Assembly (NCBI RefSeq): GCF_001281385.1
Contig: NZ_CP006911.1
Span: 868,001-932,000 of the forward strand
Origin: Candidatus Pseudothioglobus singularis PS1
Lineage (GTDB): Bacteria; Pseudomonadota; Gammaproteobacteria; PS1; Pseudothioglobaceae
Direction: 5' to 3'
DNA: 64,000 bases
Translations under genes and position numbers: made by a program
Notes under the pieces: generated by a model
What the model saw: only the letters and a program-made list of their open reading frames with translations
The model's database searches: none
Told to the model about the DNA's origin: nothing
Shown here: piece after piece, positions 21,948 to 30,883 of the stretch
Layout of the letters: the number at the start of each line of letters is the position of its first letter
Numbering within the stretch: the first letter of the stretch is position 1

Positions 21948-23165
21948 TTAAATTGATTGAGGTTTTTTGTTGATAATTAAAAAGAAAATGTAAGACATCA
22001 AACTTAATAATAAGAAAGCTGAAAAGGACGTTTTAAATCCTATAATTTCACTATAGCCAAAACTTTTAACTAAGTCGATTACTAGGCCAATAAACCATTG
22101 CATTATAAAAGCTCCTAAAAAAATTAACAAATTAAATGACGTAAGCGCTTTACCTGCCAGGTGGCTTTGAAAAGTCAAGCCTACAGCTGGCTGTATTACA
22201 GATAAGAAGATTGAAGTTAGGATAAATAATGTTATATAAAATGCACCCGCTTTTGGCCCTAAAAGGATAATAGTTAACATTACCAAAAAACTTAATGGTA
22301 AGCCAAATTTTATTATTTTTAATGCACTAAAACCTAGATTTATAATCCTAGGTAAAAAATAACCCCATAAGAAAAATGAAACCAGCATTGTAATATTTAT
22401 CCAAAATAATCCTGTAGCGCTTTCAAGTGGAGAGTACCCTGCTACTCTAATCATCCAGGGCCCTGCCCACAAAGTTTGGATTGCCATTAAGCCGCCATAA
22501 TTAAACAAACCTAGCGGAATAACACTGATAAAGAATTTATTTTTCCATACATCAGCAAATGAGCCATCTAAAGACCTATCCTTTTGATGGCCCCACTTTG
22601 GAATAAAGGATAACATCAAAATTATGCTAAATAATATCAATGTCGCAACTCCTCCAAATATCCATCTCCATCCTAACGTAGGCAATAAAAGTTGAACAGG
22701 TAATGTCGATGATAAAAATCCTAACGAAGCAATCATTAACATCCATGAGTGGGCTCTTTGCTGTTGGTTTTTAGCAAACCAAATTCTGTATCCTGTTAAT
22801 GGTGCCATTAGGCAAGCACTCACCCCAACTCCAATTAATATCCTAGAAATTAGTAGACCTGAGAAGCTTTGAGCAAGGGCAAAAGAGACAGTTCCAATTA
22901 ATGCGATTAATGTAAATGAAGATACAATTTTTTTAGGTCCAAACTTATCTAACAAATACCCAAGAGGTATTTGCATGGATGCAAAACCTAAAAAATATCC
23001 ACCAGCAAGCAGCCCCAAATCTGCAGCCATTAAATCAAATTCAAGTGTTAATACTGGAGAAAGTGTAGCTGTGATAGCCCTTAGCAAGCACGATAAAAAA
23101 TAGCCAAAAGCAAAAACAAAAAAAACAATAATAGCTTGTTTTTTTGGAAGAATATAATTATCCAT
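21948..23165 (-). CDS. MFS transporter
   Basis: 405 residues, 12 membrane helices, cytoplasmic loop 2-3 motif GYLLDKFGPKK (G-x-x-x-D-x-x-G-x-+-+ type). Start set at ATG 23165 (MDNYILPKKQAI), since the longer frame to 23231 would overlap the thioesterase gene and lacks an ATG. The N-terminal six helices resemble nitrate/nitrite and hexuronate-type MFS proteins, but substrate is not readable. Follows the thioesterase gene by 16 bp. Confidence 0.85.
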   Translation of the reverse strand: MDNYILPKKQAIIVFFVFAFGYFLSCLLRAITATLSPVLTLEFDLMAADLGLLAGGYFLGFASMQIPLGYLLDKFGPKKIVSSFTLIALIGTVSFALAQSFSGLLISRILIGVGVSACLMAPLTGYRIWFAKNQQQRAHSWMLMIASLGFLSSTLPVQLLLPTLGWRWIFGGVATLILFSIILMLSFIPKWGHQKDRSLDGSFADVWKNKFFISVIPLGLFNYGGLMAIQTLWAGPWMIRVAGYSPLESATGLFWINITMLVSFFLWGYFLPRIINLGFSALKIIKFGLPLSFLVMLTIILLGPKAGAFYITLFILTSIFLSVIQPAVGLTFQSHLAGKALTSFNLLIFLGAFIMQWFIGLVIDLVKSFGYSEIIGFKTSFSAFLLLSLMSYIFFLIINKKPQSI

Positions 23166-23181
23166 TGTTAACTTTGAGTCA

Positions 23182-23640
23182 TCAGGAAGAACTTTTACCA
23201 AGAATTTGAACTTTAGTTTTTTCAAAGCCAATGATTGTATTTCTTACCTCATCAGGTATTGAAGTTTTTACATTATTGACGTAATCAAATGCAACCACTT
23301 TTGCATCACCAATAGCGACAAGCCTTTGATGATTATGACTCTTTACTTCATATTTCATAGTGAAATACTGATCTGCCATAGATTCGACTCTCACACCCAC
23401 TGAGATACTATCTGGATAAAACAGTGGATAAATAAACTTGCACTGGGTGGAGCCCAATATCGTTGAAATTCTCGACTCTGCAAATAGGTCACCAGAGTTT
23501 ATATTTTCAAAGTATGCAATTCGAGCCGTTTGAAAATATTTGAAATACTCAATATTATTGACATGCTGGAGTGCATCCATATCTCCCCAGTCAACTTTAA
23601 TGTCAATAATAAAATTAAAGTCTTTTAAAATTTTGTCCAT
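23182..23640 (-). CDS. Acyl-CoA thioesterase, hotdog fold (4HBT/YbgC-like)
   Basis: 152 residues, single hotdog domain: VDWGDMDALQHVNNIEYFKYFQTARIAYFE holds the Asp and the HVNNxxYFxYF signature of the 4-hydroxybenzoyl-CoA thioesterase family, which hydrolyses acyl-CoAs in the cytoplasm. Substrate not predictable. First gene of the minus-strand run with the MFS gene. Confidence 0.85.
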   Translation of the reverse strand: MDKILKDFNFIIDIKVDWGDMDALQHVNNIEYFKYFQTARIAYFENINSGDLFAESRISTILGSTQCKFIYPLFYPDSISVGVRVESMADQYFTMKYEVKSHNHQRLVAIGDAKVVAFDYVNNVKTSIPDEVRNTIIGFEKTKVQILGKSSS

Positions 23641-23816
23641 ATGAAATACCCTTAATCCATTTTCATTTTTAGATTTAAGCTGACAATTTTAGTTCAGCAT
23701 ACATCTTTATAAATTAAAAGTTAAAATGTTCTTCATAAAAACTATATTATTTCTTCATGCTATATTGTTTGTTTATTAGTACAATTTAATTTTTTTTGAG
23801 ACCTTCAGGTATCCTT

Positions 23817-25238
23817 ATGATTAACTTAAAGACTTTTTTTAAATCTTTTGCGCTTTCAGTTTTTATTTTATTTGCAACCTCAACTGTTGCAGATGATGAC
23901 AATTACTCACCCCTTGACTCCCCATCATTCTTCGAGGGGCTAAATACCTTTACTGCTGTATTCTCTCAAATCAAACAGATGTATGTTGATGACATTGATG
24001 ATGAAACACTTTTTAATAATGCTATAAGGGGGCTCATTGAAGGACTAGACCCTCATTCGAGTTTCTTAGAGCCAGTTGCTCAGTCTAAGGTCAGCGAGAG
24101 CACTATGGGTAAATTTGGAGGTCTTGGGATAGTCATTGGTACTAAAGGTGACTTTATAGAGGTAGTATCTCCAATTGATGATACCCCTGCTTACAGGGCT
24201 GGACTCAAAGCAGGAGATATTATTTTGCAAATCGGTGACCAAAATGTAAGTCAAATAAATCTCGAGGAGGGTGTCAAGCTTATGAGGGGTGCTCCTGGAA
24301 CAACCATTAAACTAACAATTGGTAGGCCTGAAATTGCCCCTTTTGTAGTCGAAATCACCAGAGAAGTTATCACAATAACTTCGGCTAAAGGTCTGATTGT
24401 CTCTGATGGTATTGGTTACCTTAGAATCGCACAGTTTCAAAGGCCAACAGCTGAGGTTGTAGAAAAAATTATTGCTAACTTAGTGAGGAAAAATGAAGGT
24501 GATCTTGATTCCCTGATTATCGATTTAAGAAATAATCCTGGCGGACTCCTTGACTCTTCAATTGATATTTCTAATTTATTTATTGACGAGCCAGGAATCG
24601 TTGTTTACACGGAAGGCAGAACTCCTACTTCAAATATGTCTTTTCCAACTAAACCGGGTGATATCTTGAATGGTGCGCCAATTGTTGTCCTCATGAATGT
24701 GGGCTCTGCATCAGCCTCTGAGATTGTTGCTGGCGCTCTGCAAGATCACAAACGCGCCATCATTATGGGTGAAGAATCCTTTGGTAAAGGCTCCGTCCAG
24801 TCCATGATGAGTCTTCAGGATGGTTACGGTCTTAAGCTCACAACTGCTAGATATTTCACTCCCTCAGGAAGATCTATTCAAGCGAAGGGAATATCTCCAG
24901 ATATTGCACTTGATAACATTTCATTGAAAGATGAAGATGAGGAAGAAGAGTCAATAGACTTTAGTTCGCAGGAAAAAGATCTTAAGAATGCCCTATCAGC
25001 GCAGGATGAAGATGAAACTAATACTGATGATATGTCAGACTCAGACTCTACTGAAGTTGACACTTCAGATTCGCAAGATGAAGTTAATCCGACTGAGCTA
25101 ACTGCAGAGGAAATCCTAGAGTCACAAGATAAGATTGCTGCTGAGCGTGATCAGGAATACATAGACCTTTTACTCGAAGACTACTATGTCCACGAAGCTG
25201 TGAACGTTCTTAAAGCTTTAAAGATTTACAATAAATAA
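23817..25238 (+). CDS. ctpA: S41-family carboxy-terminal processing peptidase
   Basis: 473 residues from ATG at 23817. Signal peptide or anchor (FFKSFALSVFILFATSTVA), then the S41 N-terminal region (NAIRGLIEGLDPHSSFLEP), a PDZ domain (about 85-170; GGLGIVIG, GLKAGDIILQIG) and the protease domain with Ser (GSASASEIVAGALQD) and Lys (FGKGSVQS) of the Ser-Lys dyad. A long acidic linker (DEDEEEESID, DSDSTEVDTSD) follows. Periplasmic; trims C-termini of envelope proteins. A RBS (AGG) is weak. Confidence 0.9.
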   Translation: MINLKTFFKSFALSVFILFATSTVADDDNYSPLDSPSFFEGLNTFTAVFSQIKQMYVDDIDDETLFNNAIRGLIEGLDPHSSFLEPVAQSKVSESTMGKFGGLGIVIGTKGDFIEVVSPIDDTPAYRAGLKAGDIILQIGDQNVSQINLEEGVKLMRGAPGTTIKLTIGRPEIAPFVVEITREVITITSAKGLIVSDGIGYLRIAQFQRPTAEVVEKIIANLVRKNEGDLDSLIIDLRNNPGGLLDSSIDISNLFIDEPGIVVYTEGRTPTSNMSFPTKPGDILNGAPIVVLMNVGSASASEIVAGALQDHKRAIIMGEESFGKGSVQSMMSLQDGYGLKLTTARYFTPSGRSIQAKGISPDIALDNISLKDEDEEEESIDFSSQEKDLKNALSAQDEDETNTDDMSDSDSTEVDTSDSQDEVNPTELTAEEILESQDKIAAERDQEYIDLLLEDYYVHEAVNVLKALKIYNK

Positions 25239-25245
25239 AACCAAG

Positions 25246-25273
25246 GTGCTCTCAATTATTGAATTGAGAGCAC
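25246..25273. terminator. Bidirectional hairpin terminator
   Basis: A perfect 12-bp stem (GTGCTCTCAATT with its complement) around ATTG, between the convergent ctpA and lepB genes. Followed by TTTC on the plus side. Confidence 0.75.
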
Positions 25274-25282
25274 TTTCAATCT

Positions 25283-26197
25283 TTAGTCAAACCCACCGAT
25301 CCTACTAAATTGCATGGTATTAAAGTTCCAGTCCCAGTGCATCCAGATTCCAATTGCACGCCCTATAATGTAATCCTCTGGGACGAAACCCCAAAACCTT
25401 GAATCACTACTGTGTGCACGATTATCCCCCATTACAAAATAGTGTCCCTCAGGGATCGTAATTTCAGGAAGCTCTTTTGAGTGCCCTTTGGGATTTAAAA
25501 GGATCTCATGAGGCATTGAGTCTATGAACTCTTGAACAAGTTTGTAGTTATTCATGGGTTTGCCTGAGTCGACACCGATATAAGGCCCAATTATCTTAAT
25601 ATCCATTGAATTATCGTTGATAGTCAATTGATCATTTTTATATGAAATTACATCTCCAGGACCAGCAACAATTCGTTTAATAAAATCAACCCCTGAATAG
25701 CCAGGGTTTTTTTCATAATTTGGATACCTAAATACAATGACATCACCCCTATTTGGTTTTGAGAATTCAACCAGTTTGGAGTTTGATATAGGGAGTCTGA
25801 AGCCATAATCAAATTTATTGACTAGAATAAAGTCACCCGTTAAAAGCGTCGGCATCATTGAGTTTGATGGAACACGAAAAGGTTCAAATATAAACCCCCT
25901 AAAGACTAACACTAGAAGTAAAACAGGGAACAACTCGATTGACCACTGAACAAGTTTAGGCCTGTGGCTATATTTTTCAGATTTTGAGAACTTTAAAAAA
26001 ATTAAAAAATAGGCAATTTTGCTAAATTTTGATTTTTCTACCATGGCATCTGATGCAGGCTCTTGATCACCCTTAGACAGAGCTAGATCAATCAAAACAA
26101 TAACAATTGCAAGTATCATTGCAACAAATAGCCATGAGAGAACATCCCAAGCAAAGAATGGTTCAGCGTTTTTTAATACTGCTTCGTATATAGACAT
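25283..26197 (-). CDS. lepB: Signal peptidase I
   Basis: 304 residues. Two N-terminal membrane helices (about 15-42 and 78-98) and the S26 catalytic domain with Ser in PSNSMMPTLLTGD (box B) and Lys in DFIKRIVAGPGD (box D), plus GDNRAHSSDSRFWG (box E). It removes signal peptides from exported preproteins at the periplasmic face of the inner membrane. The length and double anchor are those of gammaproteobacterial LepB. Not next to lepA or rnc here. Confidence 0.95.
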   Translation of the reverse strand: MSIYEAVLKNAEPFFAWDVLSWLFVAMILAIVIVLIDLALSKGDQEPASDAMVEKSKFSKIAYFLIFLKFSKSEKYSHRPKLVQWSIELFPVLLLVLVFRGFIFEPFRVPSNSMMPTLLTGDFILVNKFDYGFRLPISNSKLVEFSKPNRGDVIVFRYPNYEKNPGYSGVDFIKRIVAGPGDVISYKNDQLTINDNSMDIKIIGPYIGVDSGKPMNNYKLVQEFIDSMPHEILLNPKGHSKELPEITIPEGHYFVMGDNRAHSSDSRFWGFVPEDYIIGRAIGIWMHWDWNFNTMQFSRIGGFD

Positions 26198-26261
26198 AGA
26201 ATAGAGTTTTTTTTAAAGGGCGTATTATAACAACCTGATGGCTTTTTGCTTAACTTAGTAT

Positions 26262-27566
26262 CTAAGCGCTTTCAGTAATACTCATTCCGATTGAGTTGGC
26301 TAGTGCAATAAAATTAGGGAAAGATGTTTTTACATTATCAACCCCTTCAATCTTTATATCTGAATCTGAGCTGACCGATGCAATGGCAAATGCCATAGAG
26401 ATGCGATGGTCATGGTGAGACTCAATGGGTGCGGTTTGTTCTTTAAATTTGCCGCCTACTATCCTAATGCCATCTTCTAGCACATGATTTATAATACCCA
26501 GCGATGTCAATCCATCAGCCATCACTTGTATCCGGTCTGACTCTTTCACTCTAAGCTCTTTAGCGCCTGTCAGAAGGGTTTCACCATTAGCACAACTGGC
26601 AGCTATAAATATTGCAGGAAACTCATCAATGGCAAGTGGGACTAGTTTTTTTGGAATTTGAATCCCTTTAAGGTTTGAAGAGCGCACTCTAATATCTGCA
26701 ATTAATTCTCCAGCATCAACTCTTTCATTTGAGAGCTCTACATTGCCACCCATTAACTTAAGAATATCAATAACGCCTGTTCGAGTAGGATTGATGTTGA
26801 CCGCTTCTAAAATAATGTCAGCATCATCTGATATGCATGCTGCAACCATAAAAAAGGCGGCTGAAGAGATATCACTGGGCACTTCAATATTGCAAGCCTT
26901 TAAGGAACCTCCACCCTCAATCGATATTTTATTAGGTGAGGTTTGAACTTCATAACCAAAGCCTCTGAGCATACGCTCTGTGTGGTCTCTTGAAATGCCG
27001 TTCTCAATAACTGTTGTAGAGCCTTTGCTATAGAGGCCTGCTAATAAGATACAGGATTTAATCTGGGCTGATGCAACAGGCAAAGTATATTCGATAGCCG
27101 ACAAAGTCTTTCCGCCGTTAATCGAAAGAGGTGGCATTGAGTTTGGACCTGAGATGTCTGCACCCATTTGACGAAGAGGCTCAATGACTCTTCCCATTGG
27201 CCTTTTGGATAGTGATTTGTCTCCGCAAAGCTCTGAGTTAAATGATTGCGCACTCAGAAGGCCCGACATCAGTCGAATTGAGGTACCTGAATTTCCAAGA
27301 TTTAAAGAGTTTGTTGGCATTTTTAAGCCGTACATTCCAACACCCTGAATGATCACATCAGAGCCTTTTCGCTCAATAGAAACTCCCATTTCCTTGAATG
27401 CGTTCAAGGTCGCCAAACTATCCTCTCCCTGAAGGAATCCTGAGACCCTAGTTGTTCCCGTTGCAATTGAACCGAGCATGATAGATCTGTGGGAAATTGA
27501 TTTATCTCCAGGTACCCTGATTGATCCTGATAATGATTTAGAGTGGGATGTTACAAAGCTAGCCAT
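26262..27566 (-). CDS. aroA: 3-phosphoshikimate 1-carboxyvinyltransferase (EPSP synthase)
   Basis: 434 residues. Joins shikimate-3-phosphate and PEP to EPSP, the sixth step of the shikimate pathway. Visible: GDKSISHRSIMLGSIA (N-terminal Lys and Ser binding), LGNSGTSIRLMSGLL (PEP-binding loop), KRPMGRVIEPLRQMGADI, LRVKESDRIQVMADGL (catalytic Asp/Glu region) and DHRISMAFAIA. The NSGTS form, not NAGTA, suggests the class II type. Last gene of the pheA-hisC-tyrA-aroA operon; eight-base gap after tyrA. Confidence 0.96.
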   Translation of the reverse strand: MASFVTSHSKSLSGSIRVPGDKSISHRSIMLGSIATGTTRVSGFLQGEDSLATLNAFKEMGVSIERKGSDVIIQGVGMYGLKMPTNSLNLGNSGTSIRLMSGLLSAQSFNSELCGDKSLSKRPMGRVIEPLRQMGADISGPNSMPPLSINGGKTLSAIEYTLPVASAQIKSCILLAGLYSKGSTTVIENGISRDHTERMLRGFGYEVQTSPNKISIEGGGSLKACNIEVPSDISSAAFFMVAACISDDADIILEAVNINPTRTGVIDILKLMGGNVELSNERVDAGELIADIRVRSSNLKGIQIPKKLVPLAIDEFPAIFIAASCANGETLLTGAKELRVKESDRIQVMADGLTSLGIINHVLEDGIRIVGGKFKEQTAPIESHHDHRISMAFAIASVSSDSDIKIEGVDNVKTSFPNFIALANSIGMSITESA

Positions 27567-27574
27567 CGATTATC

Positions 27575-28426
27575 TTAACCTACCCATGAATCTCTTGTAT
27601 TTTTCGCAGTCCTGAATAGCAGCTCAAGTTTTTCACTGTTATCGCTATTGATAGCATCTTTAAGCTCACTAAGAGTTGCTTGATAGCCATTTATATGATC
27701 AGTGATTTGATCTTTGTTTTGTAGGCAAATATCTCTCCACATGACAGCATCGCCTGAGGCAATCCTTGAGAAGTCTTTAAACCCTCCACCTGCATAGATT
27801 GAAGCCGTTGGGTTTTGACTCACTAGATAATTGACAAGAGAGAAAGCAAGCATATGGGGCAAGTGGGAGGTCATACCAAGTAGCTCATCGTGAGACTCAG
27901 GACTCATAAAGTCTACATCAGCACCAACCGCACTCCACATGTCGTGAATGATTTTAGTGGACTCAGGTGCATTATTCTCTAAAGGGGTAATGATGACTTT
28001 CTTGTCTTCAAATAGATCCGGAACGCTGACCTCAAAGCCACTCTTTTCCTTTCCAGCTATGGGGTGAGCAGGTACAAAGCATTTAGATTTTTTAACTAAA
28101 ACTTCGTTCACAATTTTTACGATATTGGTTTTAGTGCTTCCAACATCAGTAATAATAACTTGATCAGAGATGAATGGCTCTATTTCTTTAAGAATTTGAT
28201 TAAAAGTTCCAACTGGAGTAGCAATAACAACGATATCAGCGTCTTTAATTGCCTCAGCCATATCAGTTGATAGCTCATCAATGATATTGCCTTTTTTAGC
28301 CTTCTCTAGTCGAGATTGATCTCTACCATATCCGCATACTATATTAGCTAATTTGGTAGCCTTTATGGCTTTTGCAAGAGAACCTCCAATAAGTCCCACA
28401 CCTATGATTGTAATTTTATTTAGCAT
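27575..28426 (-). CDS. tyrA: Prephenate / cyclohexadienyl dehydrogenase
   Basis: 283 residues. NAD-binding GVGLIGGSLAKAIKA at residue 8, DVGSTKTNIV, HPIAGKEKSGFE with the active-site His, and an all-alpha dimerisation domain at the C-terminus. Oxidatively decarboxylates prephenate (or arogenate) in tyrosine synthesis. Overlaps hisC by seven bases. No fused chorismate mutase, which fits PheA carrying that domain here. Confidence 0.93.
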   Translation of the reverse strand: MLNKITIIGVGLIGGSLAKAIKATKLANIVCGYGRDQSRLEKAKKGNIIDELSTDMAEAIKDADIVVIATPVGTFNQILKEIEPFISDQVIITDVGSTKTNIVKIVNEVLVKKSKCFVPAHPIAGKEKSGFEVSVPDLFEDKKVIITPLENNAPESTKIIHDMWSAVGADVDFMSPESHDELLGMTSHLPHMLAFSLVNYLVSQNPTASIYAGGGFKDFSRIASGDAVMWRDICLQNKDQITDHINGYQATLSELKDAINSDNSEKLELLFRTAKNTRDSWVG

Positions 28427-29487
28427 AGGATTTTATTAAGAGCAGCTATGAGATGTGCATTTTCTTCGAAAGTGCCAATTGAAATTCTAAGATATCCACT
28501 CATCTCAACAGGCCTAACAATGACTCCTTCTTTAAGAAGAGCGTTATATATGTCCATTGCATCATCAAACTCAACAGCAATAAAATTTGCATGCGATGGT
28601 ATAAAGTTTAAATGAAGCGATTTAAAACATTCGACCAACTGCTCGTATCCATCAGAATTGACCTTGATAGATTCTGACAAGTAGTCATCATCTTTCAAGG
28701 CAGCAATAGCCGCAACTTGCGCCGTGAAGTTCACATTGAATGGCTCTCTGACGCGATTAATGAAATCAGCAACTAGAGGACTACAAAGTGAATATCCAAC
28801 TCGAAGACCAGCTAGTCCATATGCCTTAGAGAAAGTACGAGTAATGATAAGGTTGCTAAATTCACTCAGCCATTGAATGGCAGAGTCATCAATATTTAAA
28901 TATTCAAAATAGGCTTGATCAAGAACCACTGGAAGGCCTTCAGGAACTTGTTTTAAAAAGTTATAAACCTCTTTATCAGTAAGAAGTGTGCCAGTTGGAT
29001 TGTTGGGATTAGCAACAAAAATAAGTTTAGTATACGTTGTAATCATACTCAGCATTGAATCTAAGTCGTGGCCAAAGTTTTTTGCAGGTGAGACAACAGC
29101 AGTTGCCCCTAAAGCCTGAGTGACAAGTGGATAAACTACAAATGCATACTGTGAAAAAATAACTTCATCAGTTTGTTTTGAGACAAAAACCCTTGCGATT
29201 AACTCTAATAGCTCATTCGACCCATTACCCAATGAGATCATCTCAGAGGTCACATTGTGTTTGGTTGCGATAGCCTTTTTAAGTTCGAAGCAATTACCAT
29301 CTGGGTAACGATTGATACTCGAAAGTGAGTCATTAATTGCCTTTTTAACCTTAATGCTAATCCCCAAAGGGTTCTCATTGGAGGCAAGCTTAGAAATTTT
29401 AGTTAAGCAAAGCTCTCTCGCAAGCTCTTCAATTGGCTTTCCTCCTTGATATGGACTCAAGCCAAGGATTGATTCACAGGCGTTCAT
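28420..29487 (-). CDS. hisC: Histidinol-phosphate / aromatic aminotransferase
   Basis: 355 residues, PLP fold-type I. SNENPLG (substrate loop), NPNNPTGTLL, DQAYFEY and TRTFSKAYGLAGLRVGY with the PLP Lys. In this operon position (between pheA and tyrA) such enzymes often act on phenylpyruvate and hydroxyphenylpyruvate as well as on imidazoleacetol phosphate. Overlaps both neighbours by a few bases, so translation is coupled. Confidence 0.9.
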   Translation of the reverse strand: MNACESILGLSPYQGGKPIEELARELCLTKISKLASNENPLGISIKVKKAINDSLSSINRYPDGNCFELKKAIATKHNVTSEMISLGNGSNELLELIARVFVSKQTDEVIFSQYAFVVYPLVTQALGATAVVSPAKNFGHDLDSMLSMITTYTKLIFVANPNNPTGTLLTDKEVYNFLKQVPEGLPVVLDQAYFEYLNIDDSAIQWLSEFSNLIITRTFSKAYGLAGLRVGYSLCSPLVADFINRVREPFNVNFTAQVAAIAALKDDDYLSESIKVNSDGYEQLVECFKSLHLNFIPSHANFIAVEFDDAMDIYNALLKEGVIVRPVEMSGYLRISIGTFEENAHLIAALNKILC

Positions 29488-30563
29488 AAGACTGCTATTG
29501 GGTATGAGCCAAGAATTTCCAACTTAGAGACTTTAGATTTGATCTTGGAGATCGCATCTTTAACATTATCATTATTTTGATGCCCATCTATATCAATAAA
29601 AAACAGATATTCCCACTTTATACCAGGTATGGGATGTCTTGCTAACTGGAGCATATTAATGTTGTTATCTTTAAAAGGCTCTAATAGATCAAAAAGAGCA
29701 CCAGATTCATGCTTTGTCACAACCAATAGTGAGGTTTTGTCATTCATTCCCATTGGCACTTCATCCTTTCCAATAACTATGAAGCGAGTGACATTTCCAG
29801 CATTATCTTCGATATTTTTAGCTACTCTTTGAAGGCCATAAATATTTAAAGCAACCTTTGAGGCAATTGCAGCAGCATTAGGCTCGTCTTTAACCATTCT
29901 AGCACCTAAAGCATTTGAAGCTACTGGCCTTAACTCTGTATTTGGATAATGGTTAGCTAGCCATCTATGGCACTGATCAAGTGCTTGTTGGTGCGCATAA
30001 ATTACCTTAATTTCTTGAGATTGATCCTGCATCATGAGGTGATGAGCAACAGCAATTTCAACCTCTCCACAAATATTTAAGTCATGACTATAAAGCATAT
30101 CAAGAGACGTTCCAATGACACCATTTGAGGAGTTTTCAATAGGAACAACGCCATATTGTGCATTATCAGTTTCAACTTGATGAAAGATTTCATCCACTGT
30201 TCCGCAGTCAAGTGGAGAGACTCCATGACCAAAATGCTTGAGCGCTGCTTCCTGAGTGAACGTACCTTCTGGTCCTAAAAAAGCAATTTTTAAGGGCTGT
30301 TCAAGTGCAAGACAGGCCGACATAATCTCTCTAAAAATGAGAGCGATGTCCTTATCTTTGAGTAAGCTTTTGTTCCTTTTAATCACTTTACTAAGAACCT
30401 CAGCCTCTCTTTCAGGGCGATAGAAGGCAGTCTGCGTCTTAGACTCTTGCTTGACTAAAGCGACCTTAGCTGCAAGATCAGCGCGTTCAGAGATTAAAAG
30501 CTGAATTTTTTGATCCAGGCTATCAATTTCTGATCTTAAATTTTCGAGAGAATTGCTCTTCAT
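29484..30563 (-). CDS. pheA: Chorismate mutase / prephenate dehydratase
   Basis: 359 residues in three parts: AroQ chorismate mutase (1-90; LRSEIDSLDQKIQLLISERADLA), prephenate dehydratase (about 95-270; IAFLGPEGTFTQEAA, VPIENSSNGVIGTSLDML, NVTRFIVIG) and a C-terminal ACT domain (TSLLVVTKHESGALFDLL, then NMLQLARHPIPGIKWEY), where phenylalanine feedback inhibition acts. First gene of the aromatic operon; overlaps hisC by four bases. Confidence 0.95.
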   Translation of the reverse strand: MKSNSLENLRSEIDSLDQKIQLLISERADLAAKVALVKQESKTQTAFYRPEREAEVLSKVIKRNKSLLKDKDIALIFREIMSACLALEQPLKIAFLGPEGTFTQEAALKHFGHGVSPLDCGTVDEIFHQVETDNAQYGVVPIENSSNGVIGTSLDMLYSHDLNICGEVEIAVAHHLMMQDQSQEIKVIYAHQQALDQCHRWLANHYPNTELRPVASNALGARMVKDEPNAAAIASKVALNIYGLQRVAKNIEDNAGNVTRFIVIGKDEVPMGMNDKTSLLVVTKHESGALFDLLEPFKDNNINMLQLARHPIPGIKWEYLFFIDIDGHQNNDNVKDAISKIKSKVSKLEILGSYPIAVL

Positions 30564-30699
30564 TTAGATATAGTTATAAATCAATCTTTTGAAGTATTTT
30601 ACCTAAGACTTATAGCTCTTCAAAGTATTGTTAAATTATGTATTCTTTTTATTTTTTAATATCTATTACACCTGTATTAAAAAAAGATATAATTTCCTC

Positions 30700-30790
30700 A
30701 AAATTGGTTATGGAAGTTGGTGAGAATCCAACACTGCCCTCGCAACGGTATTTCTTTGATTAGTCCGATACATCTCAATTTTTTTTTACT
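30700..30790 (+). promoter_or_regulatory. Cobalamin riboswitch
   Basis: The conserved core is visible: GGTGAGAATCC (30719-30729), then CACTGCCCTCGCAACGGTA and AGTCCGATAC (30762-30771), as in the cobalamin family (GGTGAAAATCC, CCCGCAACGGT, AGTCCGAATAC), followed by a T-rich run. It fills the 320-bp gap between pheA and the BtuB-type gene, which it should switch off when B12 is plentiful. The rest of this gap shows only AT-rich promoter-type sequence. Confidence 0.88.
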
Positions 30791-30883
30791 TAAAGCTACG
30801 ATGGGTGGTGAGTTAATGTATTGTGTTTCTGCAATTATTTACCTCTAAATCCCTCTTTAATAATATTTTATTAAGGGGTTATT